DNA of 64,000 nt. Source: Ampelocalamus luodianensis (lineage: Eukaryota; Streptophyta; Magnoliopsida; Poales; Poaceae). The stretch lies in the NCBI GenBank assembly GCA_036346255.1, contig CM070629.1, positions 6,825,001-6,889,000 on the forward strand, in the 5' to 3' direction. A program made the translations under genes and the position numbers. The notes under the pieces are model-generated. The model worked only from the letters and a program-made list of their open reading frames with translations. It had not been told where the DNA came from and searched no databases. Within the stretch, counting starts at the first letter, position 1. Each line of letters opens with the position of its first letter. Positions 57,454-64,000 of this stretch are shown in pieces.

Positions 57454-59811
57454 ATTGTGTTTTTGCTTTGTGGTGAAAGATGGAAGTGAATACTAGCAGA
57501 ATGATCTCACTAAATGGTACAAATTACCAAGCTTGGAAAGGCAAGATGGAGGATTTACTCTATGTGAAGGAGTATTACAAGTCGATGTTTGCACTCGAGA
57601 AACCGGATGACAAAACCGATGATGAATGGAAGATACTTCATTGTCAAGTTTGTGGGTTCATTCGACAATGGGTTGATGATAATGTATTGAACCATATTAG
57701 TGATGAGACACATGCACGCTCCTTATGACAGAAGTTGGAAGAGTTGTATGCCTGGAAAGAAGGTACAAATAAAATGTTCTTGATCAAGAAATTGATGCAC
57801 TTGAGGTACCGAGAGGGCACTCCTATGGCTGATCATGTGGATATATTTCAAGGCATTATCAATCAGCTCTCCTCCATGGGAATCACATTTGATGATGAGG
57901 TCTATGGCTTGCTACTACTTGGGTCATTGTCGGATTCTTGGGAAACTCTTAAAGTTACCTTGTGCAATTCAACTCCAAATGATGCTGTCACTTGGAACCA
58001 TGTGAAGACCAAGGTGATAAATGAGGAGACAAGAAGGATTGCTGAAAGGGAGAGTTCCTCCTCACATTCAGAAGTGTTGATCACTGAGTCAAGGGGGAGA
58101 AGTAAGAGCCAAGGTCCGCAGAAAAGTATATTTGAAAGTAAAAGCAAGTCAAGAGGAAAGTATGCAAATGTGGAATGCTATCATTGCCATGAGAAAGGAC
58201 ACCTCAAGAAGTTCTACCGAAAGCTAAAGCGGGAGAACAAGAAAAAGAAGAAGGCACAGAAACATGACAGTGATAGCGACAGTGAGGAGGACCGTATTAC
58301 TTCTGTTGTTGAGGATATGATGATTCTTGTTGGTGAAGACAACAAAAGTAATGTTGGTAAGAATATTTTAATTGTTGAGAAAATAATCACTATAGTTTCT
58401 GATGATGCAACCATCAACCTTGTGGGTGATGACGAGATGGTTTGGATACCTGACAGCGGTGCTACAATTCATGCTACATCTCATAGAGAGTTCTTTACAA
58501 ACTACATCCCAAGTGATTTTGGAATTGTGAAGATGGGTATCAATGATTGTGCTCAAATCATTGGAAGGAGAGATGTGCACTTGGAGATTGCAAATGTTAC
58601 AAGGTTAATTCTCAAGTCTGTGAGGCATGTTTTGGTGCTTCGGCTCAACATAATTTCAGTTGGATTGCTTGATGAAGACAACTACAACAGTAGTTTTAGA
58701 TATGGACAATACAAGCTCACCAAGGAAAGCACGGTGGTTGCAAGAGGTAAAATTATTTCTTTTTGTATTATATTTATGCTAAAGTTTCTAGTATTTCTGT
58801 CAATGCACTAGAGAAGGAGGATCATTGTTTTCTATAGCACAAAAGGCTCGGGCACATGGGTGAGAAGGGAATGACTGTGCTAGTCAAGAAGGATCTCCTA
58901 TCAATGATGAAGAGTGTACACTTAGAGAAGTGTGAAGATTGCCTAGTGGGGAAGCTGTAAGATCGGGTAGGCCGACTAGAGGGGGGTGAATAGGCGTTTT
59001 AAAACTTTTATGCGCTAAAACCGATTTCTAATGCGGAAGCTAAAAACGGTTTTGCACAAGTAAGGCCTAAATCCACTAGGCTCAACTAAGTGCACTAACA
59101 ATACAAGTCTATTGATAATAATCAAACAAGCATGGACTTGTAAGCAATTCAATTTAAGCAATGTAGATAGCACATAGCATGGTAAGCATTCATACACAAT
59201 AAATGAGCAACTTAATTATATGAATGTAAATAGCTATATGGTAGAGCTCAAGAATGCAAACCACAAGATGACACGGCGATGTTTTACCGTGGTGTTCGGA
59301 GACTTGCCGGTCTCCCCTAATCCACGTTCAGGGAAACCCGAACCAAATGGACCGGCTCCACAAATTAAGCCTTCCTCCGAGGTATCAAACACCTCGCTCC
59401 ACTAGGGTTGCTCTTACTCCACTCCGGAGATGGCGAGCACCAAGCCACTCACAAATGCCCGGGTCTTCTCACAAGCTTCACTTGAGAAGATCACCGACGC
59501 ACGACGCCTCCACGCCGTCTAGGTGTCGGCAAACACCAAGAGTAACAAGTCTCCAGCTTTCACTTGAACCAATCAAGTGTCAAAGCTCTCGTGGATACTA
59601 AATCCACCACCTAATGCAACACATGCAATATGATTTGCCTCTCAAACCTCACTAAGTGCAACACATGCACAAATGGGAGTAGAGGGCTTACTCTTAGCTC
59701 AAAGGAACTCAATGGGGGCACCAGCAACTTCCCCTCACACGGCCAAGGTGGGTATATATAGCCCACACACAAAAACTAGCCGTTGGGGCAAGATTCTATC
59801 GAAAAACAGCA

Positions 59812-60041
59812 GGACCGGTCTGACCGCAGGCAAATGGCCGGTCAGACCGCACCCCCTCCAACGGTAAAAAAAATAGCCGTTGGAGGGCCTCCGGTCTGAC
59901 CGCCAACCATCTTCCGGTCAGACCACCCGACACACTGCGGTCAGACCGCTAAGCCCAAAACCGTAAAATCACTCTCGAAAGCCGACGGGTCCTTGACCGG
60001 AGTCCGTCGACCGCACTTACAATGCCGGTCAGACCGCTCCA
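59812..60041. repeat. Cluster of palindromic CGGTCAGACCG-type motifs
   Basis: Six occurrences of CCGGTC(T/A)GACCG or close variants at about 59815, 59840, 59890, 59913, 59937 and 60025. They are spaced 23-90 bases, inside the insertion. Confidence 0.8.
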
Positions 60042-60082
60042 CAGAGAAAAGCACAACTTTGCATTTCTTTTTCAATAACAAC

Positions 60083-60425
60083 TTTGCAAAACATATTTGC
60101 AAACAATATGAAATGCAAACAAGGTATGTAGGTGAGATTCTCAACAAGTTGCAAAACACATTTTCCAACCTTTAGAATCAAACCACATAATGCACTTCGC
60201 TTCAACTCAATTTGCAAAACACATTTGCCAAAATGACGCGTGATGCAAACAACGATAAAAGCGAGATTCTCAACAAGTTGCAAAACACATTTTCCAACTT
60301 TTAGAATCAACGCCACAAGGAATAAGGTACATGGACTTAAACCGTTTGCAAAACACATTCGCAAACTAAAGTCACATGCTACAAGGAATAACCATGAGCC
60401 TCAACTATTTGCAAAACGCATTCGC
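60083..60425 (+). repeat. Periodic TTTGCAAAACACATT array
   Basis: TTGCAAAACACATTT-like cores recur at about 60083, 60149, 60211, 60278, 60345 and 60408, every 62-68 bases. A higher-order ~127-bp unit is visible because GAGATTCTCAACAAGTTGCA occurs at 60134 and 60262. A second decayed array of TTGAGACTAAAC/TTAGTCTCAT motifs follows at 60.68-60.93 kb. Confidence 0.82.
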
Positions 60426-63400
60426 AAATATAGGCAACATGTTAAGTTGTGTAATAAAGACATATGCACATATTCAAGTTAGCCTTTTGGTGAAGTTCAA
60501 CCTATATTTTGAGTCCCATATGCTCATATGAATATATACAATCTACACAAGTTGTATATATTCAAGGATATGAGTATATATAAACGAACAAGGATATACA
60601 CTCATATGAATATATTAACTACACAAGCAACATAGATATAATAAAATGATGTCGAATGCATACCTCTTTGATCTTTAAATCCAACTGAGACTAAACATGA
60701 GATTTAGCAATATAGAGGAGTTAGTCTCAATTATGAACATACCTGTTTGGATTTTTCCTATTTATCTCTAAGCTGAGACTAAGCAATTTGTATGACAATA
60801 CAAGTGTTAGTCTCATAAAGATTTGCCATTTGAAAAGCATACCTCATTTGATTTTTACCTCTTTATCCATTTGAGACTAAACAGTAGGTATAGCAAAAAG
60901 AGTGTTAGTCTCATAAATAGATTTGTCATTAATAACCAAAACTCCATTAACTCATAATGGCGGGTCTAGATTCTTTAGAAGCAGCACCGGGTTGATTTCA
61001 AAGTTAGCCTCCTCACAAGAAGCCAGAGTTGCTGGATTTTGTGTATTCCGATGTGTGCAAGATGTCGGTAAGTTCCATCAGTGGTGCTAAATACTTTGTC
61101 ACTTTCATTGATGATTTCTCTAGAAAAATTTGGGCTTACCCCTTGAAGTCCAAAGATCAAGTGTTGAGTGTATTCAAGGAATTTCAAACCTCTATTGAAA
61201 GAGAGACTGAGAAGAAGATAAAGTACATTCATACTAATAATAGAGGAGAATATATTGGTCCATTTGATGTATATTGGAAGGAGCAAAGAATTAGGCATCA
61301 ATTTACTCCTCCTAAGACACCACAACTAAATGGTGTTGCTGAGAGGATGAATAGGACATTGGTGGAAAGAGTTCGATACATGTTGTTACATGCAAAGCTA
61401 CCAAAGCACTACTAGGGTGAGGCTTTGATGATTGCAGTTTATCACATTAATCTCTCACCATTTTATCCTTTGTAGGGAGATATTCCTAACATGGTTTGAT
61501 ATAACAAGGATGTGTCATATGACCACCTAAAGGTGTTTGGATGCAAAGCTTTTGTTCATATTCCTCAAGATGAGAGGTTAAAGCTTGATGCAAAAACACG
61601 TCAGTACATATTCCTTGGCTATGGTTTGGATGAATTTGGTTACAAGTTATTTGATCTTATAGCAAAGAAGGTTGTGAGAAGTCGTGACATTGTATTTATT
61701 GAAGATCAAACTATTGAGGATATTGTGAAGACAAAGGTGCAAGTTCCTCAACAACAACATATGGTTGATTTAGACTGTTCCTACAGCTCCAGCTCCACAA
61801 CAAGCTGAAGGTGATGTTGCAGATGATGCACAAGACGATGTGCAAGGTACATGTGATGATGGTGCTCCCCAAGAATAGCAAGTCGATGCTGATGGGCATG
61901 ACATGCAACCACTAGTACTAGAAGCTCTACCAGCAGTTCCACTCAGACGATCTGACAGAGATCGTAGAGCCTCTACCAGGTATTCCTCAGATGATTATGT
62001 GGTGTTATTATCTGATGGTTCAAAACCTGAGTATTCTGCAGAAGCAAAAGAGAATGAACATAAGAAGTGGATGAAGGCTATGCAAGACGGATAGATTCCT
62101 TGCATAAGAATCACACATATGAGTTGGTAAAGTTGCCTAAGGGCAAGAAAGCATTGAAGAACAAGTGAGTCTACAGAATTAAGCAAGAAGAGCACAATGT
62201 ACATCTAAGGTACAAGGCTAGGATGGTTATGAAAGGTTTCAGTCAAAGGAAAGGGATAGACTTTGATGAGATCTTTTCTCCGATGGTGAAGATGACATCC
62301 ATTCAAGTGGTTCTTGGCTTGGTAGCTAGTCTCAATTTGGAGATTGAGCAAATGGATGTGAAGACAACATTCCTTCACGGGGACTTGGAGGAAGAGATAT
62401 ACATGGATCAACCTGAGGAGTTTGTTAAGAAAGACAAGGAAGACTTTGTGTGCAAGTTGAAGAAAAGTCTTTATGGCTTGAAACAAGCACCAAGACAATG
62501 GTACATGAAGTTTGATTCTGTTATAGGAGACCAAGACTACAAGAGGTGTACCTCAGACCATTGTGTGTTTATTCAGAGGTTTGCTAATGATGATTTTATC
62601 ATCTTATTGTTGTATGTTGATGATGTCTTACTTGTTGGCAAGAATGTCTCTAGGATTGTAGAGCTGAAGAAGAAGTTGGGCAAGTCATTTGCCATGAAAA
62701 ACTTGGGGCTAGCAAAGCAGATTCTTGGTATAAGAATTGAGAGAGATAGAAGTCGCAACAAGTTATATCTGTCCCAAGAGAAGTATATTGAGAAGATACT
62801 TCTGAAGTTTCACATGGACAATGCAAGATCTGTGAGCTGTCCACTTGCAACTCATTTCAAGTTAAGCACCAAACAATGCCCTTCTACTAATGAGATGAAG
62901 AGGGAAATGCAGAACATTCTATATGCCACAACAATTGAAAGTTTAATGTATGCTATGGTTTGTACAAGGCCTGATATTGCTCATGCAGTTAGTACAGTGA
63001 GTAGATTCATGTCTAATCGTGGAAGATCGCATTGGGAAGCCGTGAAGTGGATTTTGAGATACCTTCGGAGCAGTACTAAGCTGAAGCTTTGCTTTGGTAA
63101 AGGTGAGCCTGTGTTGGTTGGATACATAGATTCTGATATGGCCAGAGATGTTGATAGCAGGAAGTCTACTTCAGGGTATTTGATTACCTATTCAGGGGGA
63201 GCTGTGTCATAGAAAAGCAAGTTGCATAAATGTGTAGCATTATCTACAACTGAAGCTGAGTTCATTGCAACGACTGAGGCGAGCAAGGAACTATTGTGGC
63301 TAAAAAGGTTGACTAGTGAACTTAGGCTTGATCAAGATAAGTATGTATTGTTTTGTAACAACCAAAGTGCTATCCACTTGAGCAAAAATTCTAGTTTTCA

Positions 63401-63599
63401 CTCAAGGTTGAAGCATATTGATGTTCAATAGCATTGGATTCGAGAGGTGTTGAGTTCTAAGCAAATGCAGCTTGAGAAGGTTCACACTGACGATAATGGG
63501 GCTGATATGTTGATCAAGGTAGTGACGAGAGAGAAACTCGAGCTATGTCGGCAAATGGCTGGCATGATTGAGATGAGGTGTTAATTCCTTCATGATGTC

Positions 63600-63610
63600 G
63601 GGAGGGGGAG
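63600..63610 (+). other. Polypurine tract of the copia element
   Basis: GGGAGGGGGAG immediately before the 3' LTR start (TT spacer, TGTTGGGC at 63613). It is the usual plus-strand primer site. Confidence 0.85.
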
Positions 63611-63612
63611 TT

Positions 63613-63844
63613 TGTTGGGCTATCTCTCCATATGAAGACCTATCTCAGCCCACAAGCTCAAAAATGACAACCATTGATTACCCTAAGAATGAAGGGTGGA
63701 GATACTTCCTCCTGGTGTAGGGATGAAATAACGAAACCCTAAGCCTCCCTTCAGCAGAGAGAGAGAGATAGAGAGAAGTAGTAGTAATCAAAAAGAAATA
63801 CAACAACAAGAAAGGAGAGGAAGAAGTGTTGTTTTAGCTTGAGT
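63613..63844 (+). repeat. 3' LTR fragment of the copia element
   Basis: About 232 bases matching 56505-56736, including GACAACCATTGATTACCCTA and CAACAACAAGAAAGGAG. It stops after TAGCTTGAGT and continues as AAAAATGACATC, which is not LTR. Confidence 0.92.
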
Positions 63845-64000
63845 AAAAATGACATCTCTATTGTGTGAAATCGCCACGGCAAGCCCCCTATCATGAACTG
63901 GAATCGCAGTAGGCGACGTGCCACGACGGTTTTGCATGATACAAGTGTTATTTTTGCTATTTTGTTTGCACGAGGGCTAGTTTTGCTAAAGAGAAAATTG

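Larger units (their letters stand above)
58952..60985. mobile_element. Unclassified ~2-kb insertion in copia pol
   Basis: Interrupts the codons for GKLHRVDF. The left junction is GGGAAGCTG followed by TAAGATCGGGTAGGCCGACT and AGAGGGGGGTGAATAGGCG. The right junction is GAAGCAG then CACCGGGTTGATTTC. GAAGCTG (58945-58951) and GAAGCAG (60979-60985) look like a 7-bp duplication with one mismatch. It has no clear inverted ends or protein. The GACTAGAGGGGGGTGAATAG start is a motif I associate with abundant grass repeats, but I cannot name the family. Confidence 0.7.
57480..63584 (+). pseudogene. Copia gag-pol polyprotein, disabled
   Basis: The start MEVNTSRMISLNGTNYQAWK is typical of TNT1-94-like copia gag. 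TGA at 57726-57728 interrupts gag. The zinc knuckle reads CYHCHEKGHLKKFY, its last Cys replaced by Tyr. Protease has WIPDSGATIHA (DSG active site, 58441 onward). The polyprotein stops at the insertion after DCLVGKL and resumes as HRVDF. Integrase has FIDDFSRKIW, but the second catalytic Asp of the usual TDNGGEY is Asn (HTNNRGEY), with stops at about 61413, 61473 and 61497. RT is long and open (62223-63212), with LLYVDDVLLVG. RNase H has DSRKSTSGYL, a TAG at 63210-63212 and CVALSTTEAEF. It ends MIEMRC-stop at 63582-63584. Confidence 0.93.
56505..63844 (+). mobile_element. Ty1/copia retrotransposon, 3' truncated and inactive
   Basis: 5' LTR 56505-57438, primer site 57442-57453, gag-pol 57480-63584, polypurine tract 63600-63610 and a 3' LTR fragment 63613-63844. 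The 3' LTR keeps only the first ~232 of 934 bases and then joins the TIR-element sequence directly, so no target duplication can be matched. Gag-pol has several stops and is interrupted by a ~2-kb insertion at 58952-60985. Confidence 0.9.
56262..64000. mobile_element. MULE-like TIR element hosting a copia retrotransposon
   Basis: The left side (AATGACACGATTCTAAAGCG, AAATAGCAAAAATACCCC, then AACAAATTGACAAAAATGG and TACCGTGC) is matched by the reverse complement of 63845-64000 (CTTTAGCAAAACTAGCC, GTGCAAACAAAATAGC, ATCATGCAAAACCGTCG). The right terminus may lie beyond the window. The left side closely matches 24589-24690, so both belong to one family. Copia occupies 56505-63844. Confidence 0.5.

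Overview
This window is nuclear DNA from a grass (Poaceae). The evidence is GC-rich monocot-style coding exons, LTR retrotransposons primed by initiator tRNA-Met, CACTA, MULE and hAT elements with perfect target-site duplications (TSDs), and Micron-like elements sitting in (TA)n tracts, a class described from rice. The rice tribe is plausible but unproven. Genes are sparse and transposons are deeply nested.

Layout. 1-864 is one copy of a dispersed repeat that recurs at about 23.2-24.07 kb. 1569-2780 is a complete non-autonomous CACTA element. 5582-5983 is a small secreted cell-wall-type protein gene with an apparent double frameshift. From about 6.59 to 24.6 kb lies a decayed Ty3/gypsy element. 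Its 5' LTR is split by a 10.26-kb MULE (7089-17343) and a 949-bp foldback MULE (17385-18333). Its leader holds three Micron-like elements, and its gag is truncated. 24.59-26.33 kb is a terminal-inverted-repeat element containing hAT transposase remains.

The genic island is 26.8-32.0 kb. An intact alpha/beta-hydrolase gene of the monoacylglycerol lipase / caffeoylshikimate esterase family (+) converges on a 12-exon chloroplast cyclophilin gene, CYP37 (-). All twelve CYP37 exons can be placed, but they carry at least seven disabling changes, so it looks like a pseudogene. 32.5-36.4 kb is another MULE with a 10-bp TSD. It holds a broken plant-mobile-domain (PMD) gene that is itself interrupted by a hAT element with a perfect 8-bp TSD.

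36.4-48.9 kb is repeat-rich: unclassified long-repeat DNA, tandem arrays, and a MULE end with a GRF-like zinc-finger gene fragment split by a second CACTA element. 48961-52484 is a two-exon gene for a small single-pass membrane protein with a 3-kb intron. 53.6-56.2 kb contains decayed copia pol. 56.3-64 kb is a terminal-inverted-repeat element carrying a copia retrotransposon with a full 5' LTR, a truncated 3' LTR and a 2-kb nested insertion.

The most unusual system is the 10.26-kb MULE. It pairs a MuDR-like transposase with a SWIM-like region (+) and an antisense PMD gene (-), plus a G+C-rich minisatellite of about twenty units between matching ~300-bp inverted ends. A second MULE in the same window also carries PMD.
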